NCBI RefSeq assembly: GCF_040581485.1
Contig: NC_090130.1
Location: forward strand, 16,619,656 to 16,683,655
From: Linepithema humile
Taxonomy: Eukaryota > Arthropoda > Insecta > Hymenoptera > Formicidae
Direction: 5' to 3'
DNA: 64,000 bases
Part shown: positions 43,648 to 54,449 of the stretch, in pieces
Layout: every line of letters begins with the position of its first letter
Position numbering within the stretch: position 1 is the stretch's first letter
Program-made: the position numbers and the translations under genes
Notes under the pieces: generated by a model
The model's input: the letters and a program-made list of their open reading frames with translations, nothing else
The model's database searches: none
Told to the model about the DNA's origin: nothing

Positions 43648-46600
43648 ATGAATTTATCAAAACACATCAAGCCGTTGACTGGAGTGTCAGATTGGTCACT
43701 GTGGAAAAAGAAAATACGGGATTTAATAGATTATCACGAAGGAGCATTGGACGTCATCGACAGAAGACTCGTAAAGCTTGAACCGCTAACGGAAGAAGCT
43801 ACAGATACGCAAATTAAACAGCACAAGGAACGTTCCGATTTGTATCGTAAGGCAAACAGCTATGCAAAATCTATGATTACAAGCTCTATTACTGATGAAG
43901 TTTATCAGAAGATAATGGATACGGAAACAGCTGCTGATGCATGGGATGCATTAAGGAATCAATTTGAGGCCACATCAAGAGATCAATTATTCAAAATATG
44001 TACAGAATTTTTCGCCTTTAGCTGGACACAAGGTAAAGACGTTTCAACTCATATAGCAAGATTGAAAAAATTATGGAATGAGTTGAATAACGGGCTTAAA
44101 GCTAAAATTGAAAATGTATTACCAGATCTCATGTTAGTCTGCAAGACTTTACATATTTTGCCAAGTCAATTCTCAACTTTTCAATCAAGCTGGATGTTAC
44201 TAACAAAAACTGAAAGTAAAACATTCGATAAATTAACGATTCAATTATGCATGTTTGAGAGAAATTTTTTGAAGGACATGAATAATGATAAACAAGTACA
44301 GGAGGCATTAGTCGCAGATCTGAACAAGCAAAAACAAGACGACAAAAACAAGATAATTAAATACAGGTCGAAAAAGGACGATGTGTGCAGCTATTGTGAA
44401 CGAAAAGGTCATTGGGTGAGGACTTGCAAAAAATGGATTGCTGATGGAAAACCTAATAAAACTGAGGACAAGGTCAATACTAAGGAAACTTCGGCAACTG
44501 CTAGTGCCGTACTCATGTCTGTCTCCGAGGAGGCATATACGACTGAAACCGATTCAACAATTTGGTGGATCGATAATGGAGCTACTAAACACGTAACTAA
44601 CAGTTCCAAATATTTTTCAGATTTTCAAAAATTTAAAAATTCTTGTGGCATCAGAGCAGCAGGAAAGGAAACCTTCACAGCATTGGGAAAGAGAACCATG
44701 AAATTATTGACGACAAATGGTCAAGATGTAACCTTAGAAGACGTCTGGTATGTTCCGAGTTTGTCCAGAAATTTATTTTCAGTGCTAACTGCACAAGATA
44801 AAAATCCCAATAACAAATTTGAGTCGTCAGCAACAAAGTGTTGGCTTACAATAAATGGTAAAGAAGTTCTGCATGGAACACGCGAAGCATACGGAACACT
44901 GTACAAAGCAGCGATTAATCCAGTCATACCTAAATAATTGAAATAATTGAAATAAACACAGTTGGTGATACATTGTTACTGCAATTGTATCATGAAAGAT
45001 GGGGACATCAAGATAAATGTCACATTAAAGGAATACTGAGAAATAAATTAGGTATAAACGTCCTTTTTGAAAAAGAGCTTTGCGAACCATGTATTTACGG
45101 AAAGACACATCGATTGCCGTTTGGACATAGAGAAAAAGCGTCTTATCCTGGAGAATTAATGTCAACGGATGTGTGCGGACCATTTGACGAATCCTTTCAA
45201 AAGAAAAAATATTTAGTTATTTTTAAGAATAGTTATACGAAATTTCGCTATTGTTATCTTATGAGAGAGAAATCAGAAGTCAAATGTGCACTAATACATG
45301 TTCTTCAACATTCAAAAACACTGGGTCATACAATCAGGGAACTACTCAGTGATAATGGCGGAAAATTTGATAACAAACAAATACAAGAAATCTTAAAGGC
45401 AGAAGGTATCACGCAAAGGCTGACAGCACTCTATACTCCTCAGCAAAATGGTGGCAGCAAACGTGAAATGCGCACTATAGTTGAAATGGCAAGAACATTC
45501 AAATATTCAAATAAAGAAGCAAATTTTCCGGCAGCAATGTGGGCAGAGTTGGTTGGAGCAACAGTATACATATTAAATCGAACAGGAAGATCATCTGTAG
45601 AAGAAGTCAGCCCATTTGAGCTATAGTAAAAAACAGATAAAAAACCCAGAATAAAACATCTGCGTATAATAGGATTCATTTGTTATGCCCACATATCAGC
45701 TCAGAGACGACGGAAAATGGATAGAAAAGCGGTCAAGGGATATCTAGTAGGATATGACGGAGACGAGCGCTATAGAATTTGGATAAAGGAAGAAAATAAA
45801 GTAATTCTCTGTCGAGATATAATCTTCCAAAAAAAATTAGGTAAATGTGAGAAATATGTCAAGCTACCATTCGAGGATATCAAGCATCAAGAAAATCAAG
45901 AAAAAAATACAATACAGGAAGAAGATAAAAAAAAAGAAGATTTTAACCAAGACATTTCTGAAAAATCCGAGACTGAAGAGACAAGCAGTACTGATACAGA
46001 AGAATTTTTCACACCAACTCGGGAACCATCGCTAAAAGATCGTTCGACATTAAAAAGACCATCATATTTGGACGATTATGTTATGATCGTTGAAGAGATT
46101 AATGAGGCAAATAATCCGGCAACATATGAAGAGGCACTCAAAAGCAAGCAAAGTACTGAGTGGAAACAGGCTATGGACAGTAAATAAAATCATTATTGAA
46201 AAGCCAGACGTGGGAACTGACTACCCTGCCAAAAGGAGCGAAAGCCATATTATGCAAGTGGGTTCTTCGTATAAAAACTTATCCAGATGGCAGTGTGGAT
46301 AAGTATAAAACAAGGCTCGTTATCAAGGATTTTAGTCAACGTTATAGCAAAGACTATGATCAAACATTTAGTCCAGTAGCCAGATTAAGTACAATTCGAT
46401 CAATGCTTAGTATTGCTACAACCAATAAAATGCATCTAATGCAGTTCGATGTGTCTACAGCATTCTTATATAGAAAATTAGAAGAAACAATCTATATGCA
46501 GCAGCCGGAAGGGTATAAGGATAGCACCGATCGAGTTTGCAGACTCAAACGCAGTTTGTATGGGCTTAAACAGACCCCAAGGTGTTGGAGTAAACGTTTG

Positions 46601-47643
46601 GTGCCTTTCTTCAATCAGCAGGTTTCAAGGGAAGTGAAGCAGATCCCTGCCTATATATTAAAAAAGAGGGCAACAGAAAACTCATGATTGCTCTCTATGT
46701 TGACGATGGACTAGTAGCAGCAACTGATCAGGAAGATGCTGATGTCCTTATCAAAGAGCTGAAGGTTGAATTCAAGATCACTGTGAAACAAGCATCGTAT
46801 TTTCTTGGTTTTGAAATTGAGCGTCTAAACGATGGAGCAATAAAGATAAGTCAACAAGCATACGCAAAGAAAATATTAAACCGATTTAATTTTGTAGACA
46901 GTAAGCCAGTTTCAACGCCTTTGTTACGAGAACCAGAGATTTCAAAAACAGATAAGCAAAGCACAAAGAAGTATGATTTTCCCTATCGGCAAGCTGTCGG
47001 TGCACTAATGTACTTAATGACCGGGACAAGACCCGATCTAGTATATAGCATAGAATTTCTATCTAGATCGCTTGACTCTGCAACCGCAGAAGATATAGTA
47101 AAATTAAAGCGAGTATTGAGATACATCGCAGGTACTTGCAATCTAGGTATAACTTATCATCCAAACATTAACAAGGGCATACTAGAATGTTACAGTGATG
47201 CAGACTTTGGTGGATGCAATAAAACAAGTCGATTGACGTCAGGCATGGTCGTCACACACGCAGATGGAGCTATCTCTTGGCTTAGTCAAAGACAAGCGAT
47301 GATTGCTACATCGACAACTGAAGCAGAGCTTGTAGCTGCAAATGAGGCTGTCAAGGAAATTATCTGGTTAAAGAAATTATTTCAAGAAATGGAAGAGCTA
47401 AAAAGAACACCAGTTTTGAGAATTGACAATCAGGCTACAGTAAGGTTGACAAAAAATCCTGAATTTCATCATCGGACGAAGCATATAAAGATCAAACATT
47501 TCTTCATTCGAGAAAAGATAATGGAAGGAGAGATGGATATCGACTACATTTCAACGGGAGATCAAGTAGCTGATATTATGACAAAACCTCTTGCAAGACC
47601 GAGATTGCTAGTTTTATGTCAAAAAATGGGACTTTCGCGTTAA
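43648..47643 (+). pseudogene. Copia gag-pol polyprotein, several stops and frameshifts
   Basis: The frame begins MNLSKHIKPL at 43648. In order: a gag domain with a CCHC knuckle (CSYCERKGHWVRTC, near 44385), an aspartic protease (IWWIDNGATKH, near 44570), a GAG-pre-integrase His/Cys region (ERWGHQ, CEPCIYGK), an integrase core, RT and RNase H to 47643. The integrase has Asp in STDVCGPF and in LSDNGG, but the position normally Glu (in the QNGxSER motif) reads Lys in QQNGGSKREM. RT shows YVDDGL near 46700, and RNase H has DADFGG and STTEAE. Breaks include a stop at 44935, adjacent stops TAG TAA near 45624, a frame loss near 46185 and another near 46600. A typical copia polyprotein of ~1,300-1,400 residues is thus fully represented but dead. 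Confidence 0.92.
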
Positions 47644-47715
47644 GAGCGATACAATGATTACACTTTTTGTTTTGTTTACTAAATGATTTAACTTTAATTA
47701 AAAATTTGGGGAAAG

Positions 47716-47926
47716 TGTTAAAGTATAAAATGCAACAATATTATAATTAAAGTTACCGCCATTTTGTTTTAGTTCTTAAGTTCACGCTGTAGATAGCGCG
47801 ATATAGCAGTTGTCTAAATAGTGTCCAAAGAGAGACAACAACGCGTGCAATTATTACGAAGTTGTTATTAATCTACTTTGCTATGTATTCCTTATCACAA
47901 GAATAAATACAGTATAAAAAACAACA
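47716..47926 (+). repeat. 3' LTR of the copia element
   Basis: 211 bp, TGTTAAAGTATAAAATGCAA to AAAAAACAACA, with polyadenylation-like AATAAA near 47903. It lacks the MITE found in the 5' LTR. Confidence 0.93.
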
Positions 47927-48254
47927 TGAGTGACAAGGAATGAGTATGTAATAAAAAAGTTACTTACATTGAAAGTATTATCGCCCCATGCCCATTTCCT
48001 TCTACGTTCTACGTGATCCGGAAGGAACCCGGAACATTTTGCTGCATCTCCTGCATCGATGTTTGAAAGCGATGCATCACGTCCGTCAATATTCTAGCCC
48101 TCTCAGCTACGACTGCAGCCAATGCCAAAATTTATCCAATTTCAGCGTTGTAGAACTCCATTTTTTTTTTCGGCTCACTCACAAAACTGACGCGCTATCT
48201 CACCGGCTCTCGCGAACTGTAGGAGGACTTATGGCCCTCCGAGCCTCTGATGCA

Positions 48255-48262
48255 TTTTTATA
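48255..48262 (-). promoter_or_regulatory. TATA box of the two-exon minus-strand gene
   Basis: GTATAAAA on the minus strand, 95 bp upstream of the ATG at 48161. Directly before it is AAGGGTGCGGG, an 11-mer also found at 36704-36716, at the head of the motif array before the gene at 37203. Confidence 0.5.
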
Positions 48263-48374
48263 CCCGCACCCTTAAGATGTGTTACAAATCTATGTGTCCA
48301 TTTTACGGGAAACACCCATATCTTCTTTCCTCAATACGTAACAAAAATGCATTTAAATGAACTGACGAAGCACA

Positions 48375-48520
48375 CCATATGCAAAAAGAACACATCTTAC
48401 ATTATATAATCCTCAAATGTAAAAAAGCAACGGTAGCACACGTCTTAAATTATACAATCTCCAAATGCAAAAGAGCATCGACAGCACATGTCTTAAATTA
48501 TATAATCTGCAAAGGTAGCA
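48375..48520 (+). repeat. Three ~46-bp tandem repeats
   Basis: Units of CACATCTTACATTATATAAT followed by CTCAAATGTAAAAAAGCA, repeated with about 15% variation. Confidence 0.85.
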
Positions 48521-48595
48521 TAATTCCAATTCTTCTTTTAGAAGGAGGAAAAAGTCCATCATCTCTATAAACTCTAAAAGTAATTAAAAATCATA

Positions 48596-49078
48596 CGATA
48601 AACGTTTGACAGACGTTTGAAAGATGTACGATAGACGTTCGATAGACGTTGAAAGTTGTTTAATAGACGTTCAATATACGTTCAAAGATGCACGATAGAC
48701 GTTCAAAGACGTACGACAGACGTTCAATAGACGTTTAAAGTCGATAGATGTTCAATAGACGTACGATAGACGTTCAAAGTCGTTCAATAGATGTTCCATA
48801 GATGTTCAATAGACGTTCGATAGACGTTTAAAAACGTACGTAGTTGAATAGACGTTCAAAAATGTACGATAGACGTTCCATAGATGTTCAATAGACGTTC
48901 GATAGACGTCCAAAGACGTACGATATACGTTCAATAGACGTTGAAAGACGTTTGATAGATGTTCAAAGACGTACAATAAACGTTCAATAAACATTCGATA
49001 TACGTTTGACAGACGTTCGATTGACGTTTGATAGATGTTCGATAGACGTACGATAGATGTCTAAAAGATGTTTCGATA
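48596..49078 (+). repeat. 11-bp minisatellite with an ACGT core
   Basis: About 44 degenerate units of ATAGACGTTCA, often alternating with a 10-bp AAGACGTACG form. Almost every unit keeps the self-complementary ACGT. The minus-strand frame across it is an artefact that repeats NVYRTS-like peptides. Confidence 0.92.
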
Positions 49079-49079
49079 G

Positions 49080-49260
49080 ATATTCTTTTAATTAATAATT
49101 TATTATATCTCGTGAGATAAGCGACAGGTCATATTACATGTCACATAAATGTTCTTACATATAATCTATTATACGTCGCAGGATAAGCGATAGGTCATAT
49201 TACATGGAGGATCATGTAACTGATACGGGTAAACGTACTGGATAAAAGGTGAAATAAAAG
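49080..49260 (+). repeat. Two direct repeats of ~80 bp
   Basis: ATAAGCGACAGGTCATATTACATG and ATAAGCGATAGGTCATATTACATG each follow a TTATATCTCGTGAG or TTATACGTCGCAGG block. No gene. Confidence 0.7.
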
Positions 49261-49307
49261 TCATACGAGTGCAATATACATCATTTTATTAACATAAAAC
49301 ATAATTA

Positions 49308-50245
49308 TTTTACAACTTTGTTACGCTCAAACCACCACATGTACAATTTGCAAACATTCTGCAGAGCGCAATTTCTCGTGTGATACCCACAACGCAAGGT
49401 TCCGATTACGTCCAAGCTCGTCAGGCGTGCAATATCCTCATAAACCACATCGATCGTTTCGATTTCTAAATCATCTTCCAAAATCTCGCGCAACCATTTC
49501 TTCTGCTCGAGTCCTTACATACAGGGTCATCGAAAAGTATCGGACCCCCCTAATATCTTCAGTTAGAATGCATTTTGGAAAAAATGTCCAATAGCAAAGT
49601 ATGGTTTCAAGCGGGGAGTAAGATGATGACCTTGACTTTGACCTTGACCATGTCCTTCAAGGTCATTTCAAGGTCAACCTTATTTTTTTTAATGGAATTT
49701 TCTACATTTTATTGCATATTCTTATAGCTTATCTCGAGAGCTTTCCAAAACACTAAGTTAACAATTTGTTAAGTGGCGTGTGATTTCAGCCAGTTAAGGC
49801 AAGAGTGGCGTGTGGGTCCGGCCAGTTAAGGCGAATTTCATTCCAATTGGTCAGCCAAGCTGACCAATATAGGAATATTTTGCTTGAAACCATACAACTT
49901 TGCTATTGGACATTTTCTCCAAAATGCATTCTAACTGAAGATATTAGAGGAGTCCGATACTTTTCGATGACCCTGTATATCAGAGACGGTTCTGTACCAA
50001 TGGTCTTGTTGATAAAGCCTCTCGCCTGATTATACAAAACGTGCCTGTCTTCCCATCGGAAGCCGTGGTGTATCCGTAACCAACACACCAGCAATTTTTC
50101 CGATTTCGTCAACAAATTCCATGGTACGAGTTCACGAAATACGTAATGAGGTAACGTTTTGCCATCTCAAAGTATCGCTGCTTCTTTCACAATAAAAATG
50201 TTGAGCGCAAAACCTTGCAAGTCGACGAAAATTGGTGTCAGACAT
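49308..50245 (-). pseudogene. Unrecognised gene (~160 codons), frameshifted and split by a MITE
   Basis: Minus-strand coding from ATG 50245 (MSDTNFRRLA) to a stop at 49308. Conserved-looking stretches occur in different frames: LLTKSEKLLVCWLRIHHGF near 50115-50055, ARGFINKTIG near 50010, KKWLREILEDDLEIETIDVV near 49500-49440 and a Cys/His cluster (CGYHTRNCALQNVC) near 49400-49350, possibly zinc-binding. At least four frame breaks are visible (near 50190, 50165, 50135 and 49510), plus a 453-bp MITE at 49522-49974. A TATA box (TATAAAT, 50298-50292) is 47 bp before the ATG. I do not recognise it firmly; a small insect-virus non-structural protein is one possibility, on the weak ground of size, TATA promoter and Cys/His tail. 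It could equally be an insect-specific family. Confidence 0.5.
49522..49974. mobile_element. Palindromic MITE, TA-flanked, with four TCAAGGTCA sites
   Basis: Ends CAGGGTCATCGAAAAGTATC and complement with TA on both sides, alike inverted over about 95 bp. Contains TGACCTTGA at 49627 and 49639 and TCAAGGTCA at 49657 and 49668. Mariner type. Confidence 0.9.
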
Positions 50246-50291
50246 CGTTGTCAATCATCGGAAAACTAACATTCCCATTCACACACGTCAA

Positions 50292-50298
50292 ATTTATA
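50292..50298 (-). promoter_or_regulatory. TATA box of the gene at 50245
   Basis: TATAAAT on the minus strand, 47 bp before ATG, within AAGGGTATAAATTTGACG. Confidence 0.45.
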
Positions 50299-50319
50299 CC
50301 CTTTCATATGAATCTGCGC

Positions 50320-50650
50320 ACAATGTTGTTTAACGGATTATATTCAACCATTCGATCGTGTATAATGAGCAGTGTTTCCACTAGAGAGGTCTGAAATTTC
50401 CCTTCTCCTCCTCCAAAATTTCTCTTTTTTTCCCACACTCTACCTTGAATTTTCCCCGTATTTTCCCTTACATAAAAAAATGTTGTTATCAGAGATTTTA
50501 TTATTTAAAAGTAGCTTACATCTAAATTCTTTATTTTAATAAGAATAAATGAGGAAAATAAACAAACATCTTTTAAAAATAAAAGTTTATCAATTTTTTA
50601 ATGTTTGATTACAAAACATAAAACATAAAAGTATGTTTTATTCTTAGCAT
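50320..50650. other. Spacer, nothing recognised
   Basis: A pyrimidine-rich stretch near 50395-50470, then AT-rich DNA. No gene or repeat family recognised. Confidence 0.4.
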
Positions 50651-50654
50651 AATA

Positions 50655-51247
50655 TATATATATATATATCTAAAAAAAAGCTGTTGTATATATAATAAAA
50701 TTTTCAAAAAAAGCTATCCTATATACTTTTTACAAAAAAATATGATATCAGGAAATGGCGCCAAGTGGGACTAAAGGACTATGAAAAAAGTTGTACACTA
50801 TTTCTATAAAACTCTTCTATAAAACTCTTGTACATAAAGCTGTCGTATATATAATTAATTAATTATATACTATATTTTATCATATTTTACATATACTATA
50901 CATACTATATATACTATATATACTATATATATTATTAGATATACTATATATATTATAAAAAAATAAATACATAAATAAAGAAACAAAAAATAAAAAAAAA
51001 AAAATAATGATTAAAAAACGCAAAAAAGCTTGGCGCTGCTACAGTAAACTACATGTTAATTTCATTACTTTGAAGTATAGCAATGCCAAGTTTTTTTGCG
51101 TTTTTTAATAAATATTTTTATTTTTTAAATATTTTTTTATTTTTATTTTTTGTTTCTTTATTTATGTATTTATTTTTTTATAATATATATAGTATATATA
51201 GTATAGTATATGTAAAATTTGATAAAATATAGTATATAATATAATTA
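50655..51247. mobile_element. Foldback element F, copy 3, left part
   Basis: Matches copy 2: AAAGCTATCCTATATACTTT, ATATGATATCAGGAAATGGC, then the central hairpin AGCTTGGCGCTGCTACAG at 51027-51100 and the start of the right arm. The rest of the right arm lies at 54093-54440, with about 2.85 kb of other repeats between. Confidence 0.75.
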
Positions 51248-51249
51248 AT

Positions 51250-52080
51250 CAAGAGACACAGTAGTGTCTCGCGCCAAGTTCACGCGTAGCGCAAGACCGA
51301 CCGTGTATCTTTACGCGAGACGGAAGATTCAGATGAGCCGAGATTATCGGATCTCGATAACGGCTGAGCCGATTGAGTTGGCAATAGGCTCAATCGATAG
51401 CGCATACCCAAATTACATAAGAAAAGTCTGCTTCTTTTTGCTCTGTGTGCTTTATAAAAATAAATATATGCATTCAAAGTCGAGAAATCTAGAAAATCAT
51501 CTCGCTAGGATGTATGTTGCGTTGAGATGTATGTCGCGTTGAGATGTATGTCGCTTGTGTCTTATTGGTCAGCGTCATTCTAACATGGCGGCGCTCAGAC
51601 CTGTCAGCTCGCAGTTTTGATGTATATATTAATTACATTTATATATTAGTATCGATCGTAAAATGTATATATAACGTGTTGTGGAGACGAATAAAGATAG
51701 TGTATATCAAAATAATAGTATTCTTTATAAAAAAAATTTTTCTCGTCTTGAAGTGCAGAAGTGTACACTCTCAGTATTCTGTAGTTAGATAATTAGTGGA
51801 CAGAAAGTGTACTTTGTGCAGATGGTGGAATCTGCAAGTTTCTGACGTTAGGTGCGCTGATGGCGCTGAGAAGCCGCGCGGCGCGCGCTTACGTTTGTTT
51901 GGCATTTACATAATTTTTCAGTTCAGAAAGTGTTAAAATAAAAAAAAAGTAATTATAGTGAATTCGGTCTAACAAATTTGGCCATTTGCACTATGCATAC
52001 TTAAGAGTACTTATCCAGAGCAGTGTAGTGCGAGTGACTAAATTTGTTAGAAATTCGTATTAAGTGAAATAAGTGTATAA
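51250..52080 (+). mobile_element. LTR-like repeat B/C, copy 2, plus downstream unit
   Basis: 51250-51820 is a full B/C copy (start CAAGAGACACAGTAGTGTCT, AATAAA near 51690, end GTGTACTTTGTGCA), then TGGTGGAATCTGCAAG. A GC-rich stretch ACGTTAGGTGCGCTGATGGC (51847) follows, which recurs inverted at 56190-56145. The CACTCGCACTACA-type inverted pair lies at 51955-52060. Confidence 0.65.
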
Positions 52081-52189
52081 ATGTATATATATATATGTGT
52101 TGATTTTACACAGAGTTTTTGGTTATTGAGGTGTGATTTTATAAAGAAACAACAGAGAATGTTCGCGTTTAATATATATATTAGACAAT

Positions 52190-54090
52190 ACTAATGTGCT
52201 TTTTGTCAGATCCTAAATTAGTTTCAACATTTATTAATTTCCAGTCAATTTTAATTTTTGCGCATACTTCGCTTGGTGTAACACGAAAATTTTTGTGCAA
52301 TACTTCGCTTGGTGTAATATAAAAATGTTTGGTTATTATCATTACTATCAGATTAATGTTTTTCATAAAATTAATACAATAATTGATAATAATTATTAAT
52401 AATAAACACAAACTCGACAAGAAATCTTGTAATACATAAATTAAAATTGACTGGTTAATATAATAATTGAAAATGTAATAATACGCAAATTTTAATTATA
52501 ATATTAATAAACACAAACTCGACAAGAAAGCTTGTAATACACAAATAAAATTTGACTGGTTAATATAAAAATATTAAAAAATGTAATAATACGCAATATT
52601 TAATTGTAATAATTATTAGTTACGGATATTCCGCTTTTGCTTATTCCGCCACGACTTAATTATTGACTGCAAATGATAAATATTGTTAGAACTAATTTAG
52701 TATACATAGAACAGAAATATTAAACTTTGATTATTTATTTTAAACAAATCATGCACTAAAGTTTTGAATCATGTGCTTTTTTGACAGAATATATGGTACA
52801 ACAATTAAATACAATCATAACATTTATCACTGTCTTATGTGACAATTGTTTAGAGACTTTAGTGTATGATTTGTCTAAAATAAGTAAAATTAAATATATA
52901 AAATAAATAAAATTAAATATATAAAAATAAATAAAATTAAATATTCAAAGTTTAATATTTCTGTTCTATGTATACTAAATTAGTTCTAACAATATTTATC
53001 ATTTTCAGTCAATTTTATTTTGTGTATTGCAAGATTTCTTGTCGAGTTTATGTGTATAATTTTTTTGTCTATGGATAAATAAAATTCAATAATATATCTG
53101 AAATATGATCTAAACATTCTCTTACACTTAATTCTCTATCCACATTGTGATGGAACTACAAAAGGCGATTTATGCTATATTTTTTTTAATTATTATAAAA
53201 TTGACTGGAAATTATTAATATTGTTAAAACTAATTTTGGATACTCAGAACAGAAATATTAAACTTTCAGCTATTTAATTTTATTTATTTTAGACAAATCA
53301 TACACTAATATCTCGAAACATGTACTTTTTTTGACAGAAAGCATGGTAAAATTGAAAAAATTTATATTTATATCACAATTATATCAATTATACAATTATA
53401 CCAATTATTATTATGCCTTATGTGACAATTGTTTTGAGACTTTAGTGTATGATTTGTCTAATAAATAAACTTAAATAGCTCAAAGTTTAATATTTCTGTT
53501 CTGATTTATAGTCAAAATTATATTTTTTTAAATATATATTTTAAATATAGCATAAGTCACCTTCCGTAGTTAACGCTATGGCTGACAACAAAATTATTTT
53601 CACGTCACAGTGTGGGCAGAGAATTAAGAAAATTTTTTCACATCACAGTGTGGGCAGAGAATTAAGAAAATGTTCAGATCGTATTTTAGGTATATTATTG
53701 AATATTTATCCATACAAAATATTTATCATAGTAAATAAGAAATCCATAGTAAATAAGAAACATTATAATAAACACAAATTATTAAACTGGAATTATATAA
53801 AATTGACTGGAAATAAATATTGTTGAAACTAATTTAGGATACTCAAAACAGAAATATTAAACTTTGAGCTATTTAATTTTATTTATTTTAGACAAATTAT
53901 ACACTAATGTCTTGAAACATGTACTTTTTTTGACAGAATGTGTGGTAAAATTGAACAAATTTATACAATTATACCAATTATACCAATTATTATTATGCCT
54001 TATGTGACAACTGTTTTGAGACTTTACTGTATGATTTGTCTAATAAAATGAAATTAAATAGCTCAAAATTTAATTTTTCTGTTCTGAGTA
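52190..54090. repeat. G-repeat array, alternating inverted units
   Basis: Same family as 29560-30700, with AGTGTATGATTTGTCTAA, TTTCCAGTCAATTTTA and AACTCGACAAGAAATCTTGT blocks in both orientations. The unit near 53578-53660 has a duplicated CACAGTGTGGGCAGAGAATT. No gene. Confidence 0.8.
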
Positions 54091-54092
54091 TT

Positions 54093-54440
54093 TATATATA
54101 CGACAGCTTTATGTACAAGAGTTTTATAGAAATAGTGTACAACTTTTTTCATAGTCCTTTAGTCCCACTTGGCATTTCCTGATATCATATTTTTTTGTAA
54201 AAAGTATATAGGATAGCTTTTTTTGAAAATTTTATTATATATAAAACAGCTTTTTTTTTAGATATATACGACAGGTTTTTTGGAAAGGTTCTAAATATGT
54301 ACGACAATTTTTTTGACAGGTAAAGCAATACTGTTTTGTTTTGGTTGTGACAAGAGCGTGTACTTGGCGCCTTTATTTTACTTTTTTTTTTTTAAAAGGT
54401 AATTTTTTGATAGATATTATTTCTTTTTTTTTAGTAATAT
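54093..54440. mobile_element. Foldback element F, copy 3, right part
   Basis: ATATACGACAGCTTTATGTA through GCTTTTTTTGAAAATTTTAT to GTACTTGGCGCC. This is the complement of the outer left arm of copy 2, and the outermost GGCGCCAAG end also appears at 19688. Confidence 0.75.
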
Positions 54441-54449
54441 ATATATATA

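Larger units (their letters stand above)
42877..47926 (+). mobile_element. Ty1/copia retrotransposon, full length
   Basis: A 5.05-kb element with LTRs of ~211 bp (the 5' one is enlarged by a MITE), a primer-binding site GGTTATGGGCTCAG (43510-43523) matching the half-tRNA-iMet site of copia elements with one difference, a polypurine tract GGGGAAAG just before the 3' LTR, and flanks TGAAT and TGAGT, a 5-bp target duplication with one change. It lies inside an intron of an antisense host-like gene. Confidence 0.93.
42640..48161 (-). pseudogene. Unrecognised two-exon frame split by a copia element in its intron
   Basis: Exon 1 is 48161-47968 and exon 2 is 42787-42640. The donor GTAAGT (47967-47962) and acceptor TTTGTTTCCAG (ending 42788) keep one reading frame across the join. 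Between them lies a complete Ty1/copia element; without it the intron would be about 125 bp. A TATA box (GTATAAAA) sits 95 bp before the ATG. The predicted product of about 113 codons starts MEFYNAEI and is mostly helical: exon 1 contains LAAVVAERARILTDVM and exon 2 LTTAIAQINIMITLFQQM. Two in-frame stops occur in exon 1, at codon 10 and near codon 50, so as it stands it is broken unless translation starts internally. I do not recognise the family. Exon 2 alone is 49 open codons with a natural stop. The preserved splice phase and helical pattern make chance unlikely, but this rests on my reading alone. Confidence 0.5.

Noticed and set aside
48806..48994. Minus-strand frame with RLLNVYRTS-like repeats
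   Set aside because: Artefact of the 11-bp minisatellite.
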